Source: Pseudomonas sp.
GTDB taxonomy: Bacteria; Pseudomonadota; Gammaproteobacteria; Pseudomonadales; Pseudomonadaceae
Direction of reading: 5' to 3'
NCBI RefSeq assembly: GCF_030150285.1
Contig: NZ_JASLGE010000027.1
Location: forward strand, 124,001-188,000
DNA length: 64,000 nucleotides
Shown here piece by piece: positions 1 to 8,713 of the stretch. The notes beneath the pieces are model-generated. The model did not search any database, was not told the origin of the DNA, and worked only from the letters and a program-made list of their open reading frames with translations. Each line of letters opens with the position of its first letter. Positions within the stretch are counted from its first letter, which is position 1. A program made the position numbers and the translations under genes.

Positions 1-780
1 GATCATGTGTTCAACCGTAATCGACAGGCCCGGCAGGTTGATCACCCGCCCGGCGGTCAACTGAGTGCCCGGCAATTCATGGGCATGAATCAGGTTGCTG
101 ATGGCTTGTGCGAGTGACATCAGCCACAACGAGGTCTCCAGCGGAACCGGGCAAACACTGGGCAGGCCGTTCAGAGGTTCGCGGATGATCCCGCTGGCGA
201 AGCTCGACGCCGCCTTGTTGGGTTTGCCGGGCCGTACCACGATGGTCGGCATTCGCAGGCTGCGGCCATCGATGTAACCCCGGCGGCTGTAATCCGCCAA
301 AAGCAGGTCAGCCATTGCCTTCTGAGTGCCGTAGGAACTCTGAGGGGCCCACACGTGCTGGTCTTCAACCACGCTGGGCAAGTCACCACCGAACACGGCC
401 ACGGAACTGGTCATGACCCATTTAGGGCAAGTGCCCAAGCCCCGGAACATTTCAAGCAACTCGTACGCGGCAGCGAAGTTGACGCGCATGCCCAGTTCGA
501 ACTCTTGTTCGGCCTGGCTCGAAACGACAGCGGCCAGGTGGAACACGCTGTCGATCGTCGCGGTGCGCAGCGCTTGCTGCACCGAGGCCTCACTCAGGTC
601 ACCGCACAGCGCATGGACGCGCGGGTCGCCCAGGTCCGGCAACGCGACAACGTCCAGGGCAATGATGCGGTCGATGTTGCGCTGCACGCCATCTCGATCT
701 GTGAGCGAGCCGCGCTCCAGCAGCGCATCGATCAGGCGGCGGCCAAGAAACCCCGCCGCGCCAGTCACCAAAATATTCAT
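1..780 (-). CDS. denD: NAD-dependent epimerase/dehydratase, probable D-erythronate dehydrogenase (3' end beyond window)
   Basis: The frame is open from the ATG at 780 to the window edge (260 codons), so the C-terminus is missing. The N-terminus has the Rossmann motif TGAAGFLGRRL, and further on there is a TSS serine and a YGTQK catalytic Tyr/Lys pair, as in extended SDR enzymes. An AGGAG ribosome site precedes the ATG, and the gene starts 17 bp after the transporter upstream, so they form an operon. DenD oxidises D-erythronate to 2-oxotetronate in the tetronate pathway. The assignment rests on overall sequence feel and the GntR/MFS neighbours. The kinase and decarboxylase of that pathway would be expected just off the left edge. 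Confidence 0.72.
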   Translation of the reverse strand, partial: MNILVTGAAGFLGRRLIDALLERGSLTDRDGVQRNIDRIIALDVVALPDLGDPRVHALCGDLSEASVQQALRTATIDSVFHLAAVVSSQAEQEFELGMRVNFAAAYELLEMFRGLGTCPKWVMTSSVAVFGGDLPSVVEDQHVWAPQSSYGTQKAMADLLLADYSRRGYIDGRSLRMPTIVVRPGKPNKAASSFASGIIREPLNGLPSVCPVPLETSLWLMSLAQAISNLIHAHELPGTQLTAGRVINLPGLSITVEHMI

Positions 781-797
781 GGAATGCTCCTAACCTT

Positions 798-2108
798 TCA
801 GCGGTTAACAAGTTTTGCAGGGATGAGAAATACCAGTGCAGCCCCTACGAACAGCGCGCTGGCCATGATGAACATGCCCATGCTGGTGCTCTGCGTGAGT
901 TCTTTGAGCAGGCCCATCAGGTAGGGCGAAACGAAGCCGGCGAGGTTGCCGAAGGAGTTGATCAGTGCGATGCCCGCAGCGGCGGCAGTCCCGCTTAGAA
1001 AGGCGGTGGGCAGGGGCCAGAACAGGGGCAGCGTGCTCAACGCGCCCATGGCTCCGATGGTCAGCCCGATCATCGACATGACCAGGCTGTCGCTCCAGAT
1101 GGCCGAGATAATCATGCCGACCCCGCCGACGATGCAGGTGAGCGCCAAGTGCCAGCGGCGCTCGCGCAGGCGGTCGGCATTGCGTGCAACCAGCAACATG
1201 GTGATCACGGCTGCGCCGTAGGGGATGGCCGTGAGCAGGCCGATGTCCATCATGTCGGTGACCCCGGCCTGAGCAACAAGCGTGGGTAACCAGAAGGCCA
1301 CGGTGTAGTAGCCAGCGATCAGGCAGAAGTAGATCGCTGTGAGCAGCCACACACGCGGATGGAAGAACACGTCTCGCAAGCTGCGGTGTTCGTGGCCTTG
1401 GTTTTCGGCCTCGATGCGGGCTTGCAGAAGCTGTTTTTGTTCAGCGCTCAGCCAGTTGGCTTCGCTGATGCGGTTGCTCAGGCAAAAGAGCACCAGCACA
1501 CCCAAGGCCACCGATGGCAAACCTTCGATAACAAAGAGCCACTGCCAGCCCGAGTAACCCTGGCTGCCGTGGAGGGCACTCATCAGATAGCCGGAGAGCG
1601 GGGCACCGATCAGACCCGAGATGGGGGCCGCACTGGCAAACAGCGCAAACATCTTGCCGCGCCGATGGCTGGGGAACCAATACGAGAGGTAAAGGATGAC
1701 GCCCGGATAAAACCCGGCTTCGGCCAAACCCAGCAAAAAGCGCAGCACGTAAAACGACATGGGCGTTGTGACGAATGCCATGCACGCCGACAAAATACCC
1801 CAGGTAATCATGATGCGAGCGATCCACACCCGTGCGCCGACGCGATGCAGGATCAGGTTGCTGGGTATCTCTACAAGAAAGTAGGCGATGAAAAAAATAC
1901 CCGCCCCAAGCCCATAGACCGCATCGGAAAACTGCAGGTCATCGACCATTTGCAGTTTGGCGTAGCCCACGTTGACGCGGTCAAGGTAGGCCATCAGGTA
2001 GCACGCCAAGAGCAGAGGCATGATGCGCCAGGCCACTTTGCGGTATGTCGCATCTTCTGACACGCCCGCAGGCACGCCTATGGCTCCCAGAGCCAGTGAT
2101 TCACTCAT
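798..2108 (-). CDS. MFS transporter, anion:cation symporter (sugar-acid) type
   Basis: This 436-residue membrane protein has about twelve hydrophobic segments and the ACS-family look (LDRVNVGYAKLQM near the N-terminus, SYWFPSHRRGKM in the mid part). It should import an organic or sugar acid by proton symport. The frame is open further upstream, but the ATG at 2108 is chosen because AAGGA lies eight bases before it and because upstream starts would run through the operator at 2194-2210. It is the first gene of the operon with the DenD-like enzyme, so a tetronate or related aldonate is the likely substrate. This is inferred from context only. Confidence 0.85.
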   Translation of the reverse strand: MSESLALGAIGVPAGVSEDATYRKVAWRIMPLLLACYLMAYLDRVNVGYAKLQMVDDLQFSDAVYGLGAGIFFIAYFLVEIPSNLILHRVGARVWIARIMITWGILSACMAFVTTPMSFYVLRFLLGLAEAGFYPGVILYLSYWFPSHRRGKMFALFASAAPISGLIGAPLSGYLMSALHGSQGYSGWQWLFVIEGLPSVALGVLVLFCLSNRISEANWLSAEQKQLLQARIEAENQGHEHRSLRDVFFHPRVWLLTAIYFCLIAGYYTVAFWLPTLVAQAGVTDMMDIGLLTAIPYGAAVITMLLVARNADRLRERRWHLALTCIVGGVGMIISAIWSDSLVMSMIGLTIGAMGALSTLPLFWPLPTAFLSGTAAAAGIALINSFGNLAGFVSPYLMGLLKELTQSTSMGMFIMASALFVGAALVFLIPAKLVNR

Positions 2109-2193
2109 CGTTCCCATCCTTTTTGTTTTTGTGGGCAGGTAATCGTGGTGCCTGAACGCGACACCAAGGACGCTGTGGAGTGCGAGCTTACAT

Positions 2194-2210
2194 AATACGT
2201 CATACGTATT
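2194..2210. promoter_or_regulatory. 17-bp perfect palindrome, probable GntR operator
   Basis: AATACGT-CAT-ACGTATT is a perfect 7-3-7 inverted repeat in the 175-bp gap between the divergent transporter and regulator genes. FCD-type GntR repressors usually bind short AT-flanked palindromes of this size, so this is the likely site by which the adjacent regulator controls both directions. Confidence 0.7.
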
Positions 2211-2283
2211 CAATATTATGTTTTGGGGAGGACGCTTCCTCAGAAATGCAGTAGTCTTTTGGGATTTACTGTCTGGAATTGTT

Positions 2284-3057
2284 ATGAGCGGTACTGATTT
2301 CCCTACTAGCACCCGCCATGTGGCAGTGAAAGATCCTTTAAAGGGCACCTTGTCTGATCAAGTGACAGCCGCCTTGAAGGAATTGATCGCGAAGGGGGAG
2401 GCCCTACCCGGGTCGCGTTTGCCGACCGAGCCGGTGTTGTGCGAACGCTATGGCGTGAGCCGTACTGTCATTCGTGAAGCCATCTCCCGACTGAAGTCAG
2501 CGGGGCTGGTTGAGGTGCGTCAGGGGAGCGGCACGGTGGTAGCGGAGGGCGCGAACATCAAGGCCTTCACGTTAGATCTGGATGCCTATGGCTCCATCGA
2601 AGCGGTTGTGCGGGTGATCGAAATCCGCCGTGGCATCGAAGGCGAAGCGGCCGCACTGGCGGCGCAGCGTCGTAGCCCTGAACAACTGATGGCCATCAAG
2701 CAGGCGCTGGAGGCCATAAAAACAGCCGAAGCCGAAGGGCGGGACGGGGTTGAAGAAGACTTGGGTTTTCACCTGTCGATTTTCAAGGCCACCGGCAATC
2801 CGCTCTACCCGTCCATGCATGAATTTCTCGCCCAGTTCGTCAAGGAAGCCATTCGGCTGACCCGCTCAAACCAGAAGCGCCGAGGGGGCATGGTCAGAAC
2901 GGTGCTAGACGAACATATCGCCATTTACGACGCTATTTCGGCGGGTGATCCCGATGCCGCGCGCCATGCATCCTTAACCCATATCAACAGTGCCGTGGGC
3001 CGGCTCAAGTCGGCAGACCCTGCATTCTGGCAGGGCGGGCAAGCCAAACAGAGTTGA
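2284..3057 (+). CDS. GntR/FCD-family transcriptional regulator
   Basis: The 257-residue product has an N-terminal winged helix (LPTEPVLCERYGVSRTVIRE, the classic GntR recognition region) and an all-helical FCD effector domain with metal-ligand-type residues (DLGFHLSIFKATGNP, then a later DEHIAIYDAI). FCD regulators bind small organic acids. It is divergent from the transporter/DenD operon and presumably represses it through the palindrome at 2194-2210. The start at 2284 is preferred over in-frame codons from 2218 because it fits the family's length. The ribosome site (GGAA) is weak, so a nearby start is possible. Confidence 0.88.
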   Translation: MSGTDFPTSTRHVAVKDPLKGTLSDQVTAALKELIAKGEALPGSRLPTEPVLCERYGVSRTVIREAISRLKSAGLVEVRQGSGTVVAEGANIKAFTLDLDAYGSIEAVVRVIEIRRGIEGEAAALAAQRRSPEQLMAIKQALEAIKTAEAEGRDGVEEDLGFHLSIFKATGNPLYPSMHEFLAQFVKEAIRLTRSNQKRRGGMVRTVLDEHIAIYDAISAGDPDAARHASLTHINSAVGRLKSADPAFWQGGQAKQS

Positions 3058-3570
3058 GCCACGCCCAACCTGTTGCGTGTCAGCCACTCACCGGCAAAGC
3101 CACGCCCAGGCGTTCCCCACCGCCGCGGATTAAACACCGTCACCCCTGCAGAGGCTGACGGTCAACGTGCGTTTAATCGCGATGTTTAAACGCTCGCCCC
3201 CTCACGCGATTGCGAGCCGGTACGCCTGTGCACTGCCCCGCATCGCCCGGCGCTTTTTCGGGGCGCAGCGACCCGTTTTGGCGCACCTGTACTTTCGGTG
3301 ACAGTGTGTCACCGCAGGCCTGCTACGGTGTGCCCGCAACTGCTACCGATGTGCTCACATCCCCCGTACTGAAGACGCCGGGCGCGGGCGTGGGATGTCG
3401 AGCGATCACCCGGCCAGAGGCATTACGACGTCGTTTTCAGGAGTTATTGAATAGCCATTCAAGTTTAGGCATGGCATTTGCCTTGTCATTACAAAGCCCC
3501 CGTTAAACGGAGGGTATAACAAGAGCCTGTGCCTGAGGCCATCACCTGCTTTACGTGAGGAGATACTGCG
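3058..3570. other. 513-bp intergenic region upstream of gbdR
   Basis: No convincing coding region is seen on either strand. The right half becomes AT-richer (around 3440-3480, with TTATTGAATAGCC) and should hold the gbdR promoter. A near-palindrome around CCCCCGTTAAACGGAGGG lies at about 3497-3514. A GAGGAGA ribosome site sits just before the gbdR start. Confidence 0.5.
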
Positions 3571-4674
3571 ATGACGTCGTTCAACTCCGGGGCCCAACCC
3601 CAGAACCGTGCGCCTCAATCCATCGGTTTTCTGCTGCTGGATAATTTCACGCTCATTTCCTTGGCTTCTGCGATAGAACCTTTGCGCATGGCCAATCAAT
3701 TGTCCGGGCGGGAGTTGTATCGCTGGAGCACCCTCAGCGCAGATGGCAGTCAGGTATGGGCCAGCGACGGCCTGCAAGTCACTCCCGACGCAAGCATGCA
3801 CAAGGCACCGGCGCTGGACATGGTGATTGTGTGCGGCGGTATCGGCATTCAGCGCACGGTCACTCGCGAGCACGTGTCATGGCTGCAAAGTCAGGCGCGG
3901 CTGTCGCGTCGTCTGGGTGCGGTGTGTACCGGAAGCTGGGCGCTGGCCTACGCCGGCTTGCTCGACGGTTTTGATTGCAGCGTGCACTGGGAATGCCTGG
4001 CCTCGATGCAAGAAGCCTTCCCTCGCGTGTCCATGAGCACGCGCTTGTTTACCCTCGACCGCAGCCGCTCCACCAGCTCGGGCGGCACCGCGCCACTGGA
4101 CATGATGCTGCACTTGATCAGCCGTGATCATGGCCGGGAACTGTCAGCGGCGATCTCCGAAATGTTCGTGTATGAGCGCATTCGCAACGAGCAGGATCAC
4201 CAACGCGTCCCGCTCAAGCACATGCTCGGCACCAATCAGCCCAAGTTGCAGGAAATTGTCGCGCTGATGGAAGCCAACCTTGAAGAGCCCATCGACCTCG
4301 ATGAACTGGCGGTTTACGTCTGCGTGTCGCGACGTCAGTTGGAGCGGTTGTTCCAGAAATACTTGCACTGCTCGCCGTCGCGCTACTACCTCAAGCTGCG
4401 GCTGGTGCGGGCGCGTCAACTGCTTAAACAAACGCCCATGTCGATCATTGAGGTGGCCGCGGTGTGCGGGTTTGTCTCCACGCCTCACTTCTCCAAGTGC
4501 TACCGCGAATACTTCGGCATACCGCCCCGGGACGAGCGCGTCAGTTCCAACACCACCCAGCAGACCACGCTGGTGCCGATCCCGCAGTCCCTGCTGCTGA
4601 CGCCGCTGGCGGGCCCCATGTCGGCCCTCAACCAGGCCCGCAACGAGTCGACCTTTGCCAGTGTGAGGCTGTAG
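3571..4674 (+). CDS. gbdR: GbdR, glycine betaine/dimethylglycine-responsive AraC activator
   Basis: The 367-residue product belongs to the GlxA type: an N-terminal DJ-1/PfpI-like domain (about residues 15-190, with the elbow motif GAVCTGSWALA) and a C-terminal AraC helix-turn-helix pair (about 230-325, RRQLERLFQKYLHCSP and CGFVSTPHFSKCYREYFG). Length and sequence agree closely with P. aeruginosa GbdR as I remember it. GbdR activates gbcAB, dgcAB, the glyA-sox genes and choline-linked genes when betaine or dimethylglycine is present. Start codon and ribosome site (GAGGAGA, about nine bases before) are clear. It lies on the same side of the catabolic genes as in other Pseudomonas, with an RHS gene in between. 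Confidence 0.85.
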   Translation: MTSFNSGAQPQNRAPQSIGFLLLDNFTLISLASAIEPLRMANQLSGRELYRWSTLSADGSQVWASDGLQVTPDASMHKAPALDMVIVCGGIGIQRTVTREHVSWLQSQARLSRRLGAVCTGSWALAYAGLLDGFDCSVHWECLASMQEAFPRVSMSTRLFTLDRSRSTSSGGTAPLDMMLHLISRDHGRELSAAISEMFVYERIRNEQDHQRVPLKHMLGTNQPKLQEIVALMEANLEEPIDLDELAVYVCVSRRQLERLFQKYLHCSPSRYYLKLRLVRARQLLKQTPMSIIEVAAVCGFVSTPHFSKCYREYFGIPPRDERVSSNTTQQTTLVPIPQSLLLTPLAGPMSALNQARNESTFASVRL

Positions 4675-4771
4675 GTAAAGATTGTTGGGAGCGCTTGCGC
4701 GGTCTTTGGTTCTAGACGTCTGAAGATCGCAGTCACCTCCCGTTCTTGTGGTGCCATTGATGGTGGATCAA

Positions 4772-7483
4772 TCACGCTTCGCGCGGATTGAATTTTTTGA
4801 CGATATTGGCCGATCGCACATTAGCTGCAGTGGTTCTGATCGTAGTAATACGTGTAGGCGAAGCTTTGATTTCTTCAGTGACTGCAAGCAAGGTCGTCAC
4901 CGTGCCAGTTTTTTTAGTGAGATAGGATCTGAAGTCGTAAAAACCATCGGCAAGTTGCTGCTGGTAAGAGCTATTCAACTCCGAAAGTTGGGAATAAGGA
5001 TGAGCGATAACATCGTGGATAATGAGCGTGCCTTGATCCTGATGCCGCTCAGTAATAGCAAGGGCATGTACTCTCTTTGTGCTATCAACCAGTTTGAATA
5101 GGCCCAGAGAGATTTTTTCATTGTGTACGTCTTGTGCCTGGCGCAGTATTTCTTTGGCGTGGCCCGATATAATAGTGCCCATTCTGAGGTTCTTTATTTG
5201 CTCACTGTTGAAAGCTTCATGTTTTCGATTGGGTGCCATCGCAGTTTCGGCTTTGATGAAAGTTAACAGGTCGTTGTATTTCTCTTCGAAATCGTCAAGC
5301 AGAGCGCTGACTTCGGAGACATTCACGCGCTCTATGTTGAATCCCGTTGCAGGTTCATACTTTCCATTGTTGCGACGTATCGAAGGTTGAAAGGTGATCT
5401 TCTCGGTAAGCCATGATGTAAAGTAATTGAAGGCAGGATTGGTCAGTATCGATAAGGGGGCTAACCATGCCAGCCAGTACTGTGAATCCGTGAGTGTCAC
5501 TTCAGATTGCCTACCGTCAGGGTCGTGCCGATTGATAGGGTTGTTTCTGACAAACTGGTATCGGTTAGGCCCTTCTATATCTTGCGCAGGGTCAGGGTTA
5601 ATCCATCGTTGTAACCACGGTGCATAATAACGCAGGCCATAATAATAAAGCCCGGTCGCGTCGCGCTCTTTCCTGGCATAACGAATTGTTTTGCAGTTGG
5701 CTTGACTCTGATTTTTTGCTGCCCACCATGCCGTACCGCCAAAGGCGTAATAACCTTCCTGAAATAACACGCCAGCCGTATCGTCCAGCTCCAGCATGCT
5801 GGCGCTAAAGTGATTACTGAAACCATAGCGAATTGCGTTTTCAGGACATTCGTCCGGCACGCCTACAGGCCCGTGTGTGACACGTATGTTAATGTTATTT
5901 CCCGTGTTCACTTCTATGACGTGTAATTCCTCCAGCCCGTTCCTGTAATGGATTTCCAACCCTGGAAAGTAGCGAACTTCATGGGTGTTAACGCCAGATC
6001 CAGTCCAGCGTGTACGCACTTTTCGCAGGCGGCGGCCCGAGGCGTCATAGCGATAACGCTCTTCATCATATTGCCCGCCTTCCCTGAACACTTGAACCAC
6101 CGCACTCAGTTGGTTTCGGGTATTCCATTGTAAGGGTTGGCCACCTGGGGTCAGCAGCAGGAGATTGCCGTTGGCGTCAAAGCTGGCGTTAAAGTCCGGT
6201 TCACTGTTGTCGGTTTTCAACAGGCTGCGGTTACTCGAAGGCGAGGTAGACATCCTGCGTGCAAAACCGTTATTGCCGGTGTGAGTGAGCGTCTGCAAGT
6301 TTCCGGCTGCGTCATAGGCAAAGGTTTGCCGGTAAGCCGCCATGCGTGTGGGGTCTGGCGCGGGGATGTGCAGTTCGGGTAATCCCGGTCCTTGATTTGA
6401 GGGGATGGATTCACGCCCCGTGGCTTCTACTAACTGGTACAGCGTGTCGTACTGATAGGTGTTGAGCGGCGCTGTACGCTGGTTTTTGAAGTGACGCACC
6501 GGCTGCGCGGCATCTTCCACGAGGAGCAAGTTACCGACTGGGTCGTAACCGTACTGCTCGTCTTGAAAGCATCGTGTTGCAGAGCGCGTGGTGAATTGCA
6601 GCAAACGTCCGTTTGACGCCTCATACCGGCGTAGTGTTTTGACGCCATTACCAGCGATTTCCAGTTCAACTTGGTTGCTGGCGTTGTAGATGATCTGGTG
6701 AAGTAGTGTCTTGTTTGGCCGTTCGTTGCGTTTCAACTGAACCTGGCGCAGCTGACCCGCACTGTTGTAGGCCATTAATATTTCATTGGTGCGTGCATCG
6801 CGCTGACTCAACACCTCACCTGTGGCGTTGAATTGCCAGTGGGTGGTCGCCGCTTCAACGCCCAGCCACTGCTCGCGTTCGGTGATCGCTTGAGGCCAAT
6901 CAGGTACCCGCAGGTCCATGAGCAAGCGCCGAGACTCGCTCAACACCGAACCCCAAAGGTCGTAATCATTAATTAAAAGGCAGCCCGCCGGGTCATCGTG
7001 GCGAATCAGCTGAGCGCACTGGTTGTGCATCGCGTGCTCAGTGCTTGTATGGGCATAAGTCAGGCGCTCAATGACCTTGGGTGGGTCACTCGCGGCGTGC
7101 TCAGAAATGGCGATAGGGCGCAGTGAGGTGTCATATTCGATTTGCCGACAATTGAGCATGTCCCATTGATTGAGAGGTTCACCTGCCAGCCCGAGTAGGC
7201 TCAAGCGCCAACCGGCGTCGACGTTCTCGGTCAGTAAGGATTGATCTGTGAGCGAAAAGGTTGTCACTGAATTGGCGGTGCTGGAGAGGGCAGGCAAGCG
7301 TGCATCGCTCAGGGTCACACCTCGTCCTGCGGCATCGAAGGACTGCCGGGTAATGCGCGGTTGTGCAGGCAATCCGGCAACGGTCCGGCAATAGGCTACG
7401 CGGCGGATCGGTAAACCTCGCGGGTCGATAACTGTAAGGGCCGGCGTGGCGTTATGCAGGAAATGGTTGTCCAACATAATCAT
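4772..7483 (-). CDS. TccC-type RHS protein, C component of a Tc toxin, with unrecognised C-terminal toxin domain
   Basis: This 903-residue protein starts with the TccC-like LTVIDPRGLPIRRVAY and contains degenerate YD repeats (YDPVGNLL, YDAAGNLQTL, FDANGNLLLL, YDASGRRLRKV). The RHS core is at about residues 600-665 (GLYYYGLRYYAP, NRYQFVRNNPINRHDPDG). In Tc complexes this shell encloses a toxin that is cut off after the core. The remaining 240 or so residues are the variable toxin end. I do not recognise its fold, although LIIHDVIAHPYSQ recalls an acyltransferase-like strand. This end is AT-richer than the shell, a sign of exchange. No TcdA or TcdB gene is in the window, so it is an orphan C component here. 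Confidence 0.85.
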   Translation of the reverse strand: MIMLDNHFLHNATPALTVIDPRGLPIRRVAYCRTVAGLPAQPRITRQSFDAAGRGVTLSDARLPALSSTANSVTTFSLTDQSLLTENVDAGWRLSLLGLAGEPLNQWDMLNCRQIEYDTSLRPIAISEHAASDPPKVIERLTYAHTSTEHAMHNQCAQLIRHDDPAGCLLINDYDLWGSVLSESRRLLMDLRVPDWPQAITEREQWLGVEAATTHWQFNATGEVLSQRDARTNEILMAYNSAGQLRQVQLKRNERPNKTLLHQIIYNASNQVELEIAGNGVKTLRRYEASNGRLLQFTTRSATRCFQDEQYGYDPVGNLLLVEDAAQPVRHFKNQRTAPLNTYQYDTLYQLVEATGRESIPSNQGPGLPELHIPAPDPTRMAAYRQTFAYDAAGNLQTLTHTGNNGFARRMSTSPSSNRSLLKTDNSEPDFNASFDANGNLLLLTPGGQPLQWNTRNQLSAVVQVFREGGQYDEERYRYDASGRRLRKVRTRWTGSGVNTHEVRYFPGLEIHYRNGLEELHVIEVNTGNNINIRVTHGPVGVPDECPENAIRYGFSNHFSASMLELDDTAGVLFQEGYYAFGGTAWWAAKNQSQANCKTIRYARKERDATGLYYYGLRYYAPWLQRWINPDPAQDIEGPNRYQFVRNNPINRHDPDGRQSEVTLTDSQYWLAWLAPLSILTNPAFNYFTSWLTEKITFQPSIRRNNGKYEPATGFNIERVNVSEVSALLDDFEEKYNDLLTFIKAETAMAPNRKHEAFNSEQIKNLRMGTIISGHAKEILRQAQDVHNEKISLGLFKLVDSTKRVHALAITERHQDQGTLIIHDVIAHPYSQLSELNSSYQQQLADGFYDFRSYLTKKTGTVTTLLAVTEEIKASPTRITTIRTTAANVRSANIVKKFNPREA

Positions 7484-7596
7484 TCAATGAGCCTTGATTC
7501 AGTGAATGCTCACGCTGAACTTTTTAACAGTGGATGGCTACTGTCAGAAGTAACAGGCCTTCAGGCGCGAGGAATGGGCAGAGCCGCCCGCGCCTG

Positions 7597-8610
7597 TTAC
7601 CGAACCAGGCGCACTTCTTTGGACGGGCGATAGCCAAAATAAGAGCTGTAGCACTTGCTGAAGTGGCTGGGCGAAACGAAACCGCAGGCCACCAGCACAT
7701 CCACCTGAGAGAGTTCAGTGTGCTGCAGCAGGCGACGGGCTTCGGTGATACGCAACTCCAGGTAATAGCGCTGCGGTGTGGTGCCCAACTGCTCTTTGAA
7801 CAGGCGCTCGAGCTGGCGACGTGAACGGCCGGCGTAGGCGGCAAGTTGCTCCATCTCCAGAGGCTCTTCGAGGTTGGCGTCCATCAGTTTGACGACTTCG
7901 CGCAAGGGCGCACTCAAACAGATGTTCTTACTGGGCTTGATGCGCCGGTAACGCGATTCTTCAAACGCCAGGATGTCTTCGATGCCTTCAACCAGCGCTT
8001 TGTCGTGAAGGCTTTTGACCCAGTCCAGTGCCATATGAAACGCCCCGGAAGGGCTCGAGGCGGTGAGCCTGTCCCGATCAATCACGTAAGGCTCACTGCT
8101 CACCTGGGTGGCTTTGCAGAATTCCGCCAGGGCGGGGCGGTGTTCAGGGTGAATGGCGCAGCGGTAACCGGCGAGCAAACCGGCGCGGCCCAAAAACCAG
8201 GCACCATTCCACAGGCCGGCGAGGCTGATGCCCAATGAGGCGGCGGTTTTTAACAGGTGGATAAACTCGTCGGTGGCCTTGAGTTCCGTTCGGTAGCCAC
8301 CACAAATGACCAGCAGGTCCAGTTCCTTGAGTGCCGGGCCATTGAGCTGGGCATCGGGGCGTATGACCAGCCCCAGGTCACTGATGACTTCCCCGTCACT
8401 CAACCCGAACGTGTGCGTTGAGAACGCGTCTGGGCGCAGCAGGTTGGCGGTCACAATGGTGTCCAGCGCTTGGGTAAACGCGGGTAACGAGAAGTGCTCC
8501 AGCAACAGAAACCCCGTGCGAACCCTGTCTCTCGGTTGATTGGGGCTTTCACTCACGTAGCGAAGGTTTTTGCCCTTCATGCTGCCGCTGAATTGGCGTC
8601 GCTCGATCAC
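7597..8610 (-). CDS. GlxA-family AraC transcriptional regulator, divergent
   Basis: The product (337 residues from a GTG start; an ATG lies at 8580) has the DJ-1/PfpI-like plus AraC layout of GbdR but is much less similar to it. The helix-turn-helix region is intact (RRQLERLFKEQLGTTPQRYY, CGFVSPSHFSKCYSSYFG). The nucleophile-elbow stretch reads SLAGLWNGAWFLG, so the usual cysteine (VCTGSW in GbdR) is missing. The domain is therefore likely a sensor only. Which ligand and which genes it serves is unknown. It lies in the same direction as the GbdR paralogue upstream, 103 bp away. Confidence 0.82.
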   Translation of the reverse strand: MIERRQFSGSMKGKNLRYVSESPNQPRDRVRTGFLLLEHFSLPAFTQALDTIVTANLLRPDAFSTHTFGLSDGEVISDLGLVIRPDAQLNGPALKELDLLVICGGYRTELKATDEFIHLLKTAASLGISLAGLWNGAWFLGRAGLLAGYRCAIHPEHRPALAEFCKATQVSSEPYVIDRDRLTASSPSGAFHMALDWVKSLHDKALVEGIEDILAFEESRYRRIKPSKNICLSAPLREVVKLMDANLEEPLEMEQLAAYAGRSRRQLERLFKEQLGTTPQRYYLELRITEARRLLQHTELSQVDVLVACGFVSPSHFSKCYSSYFGYRPSKEVRLVR

Positions 8611-8713
8611 TTTCAGACTCTCTCATCTACGTTCACGGACACGTCATCGGCAGTGTTCACACACCTGACTCAGATCGCCCAAAACCTTTGCCTTGAGTCC
8701 TCATTCTGGCGGC

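Noticed and set aside
3210..3506. 98-codon frame in the gap before gbdR
   Set aside because: The composition is proline/arginine/alanine-rich without pattern, and it runs into the gbdR promoter region. It is probably chance.
4772..7483. RHS protein as a type VI effector with PAAR front
   Set aside because: The N-terminus is TccC-like and has no PAAR motif, and no immunity gene is next to it. A Tc toxin C component fits better.
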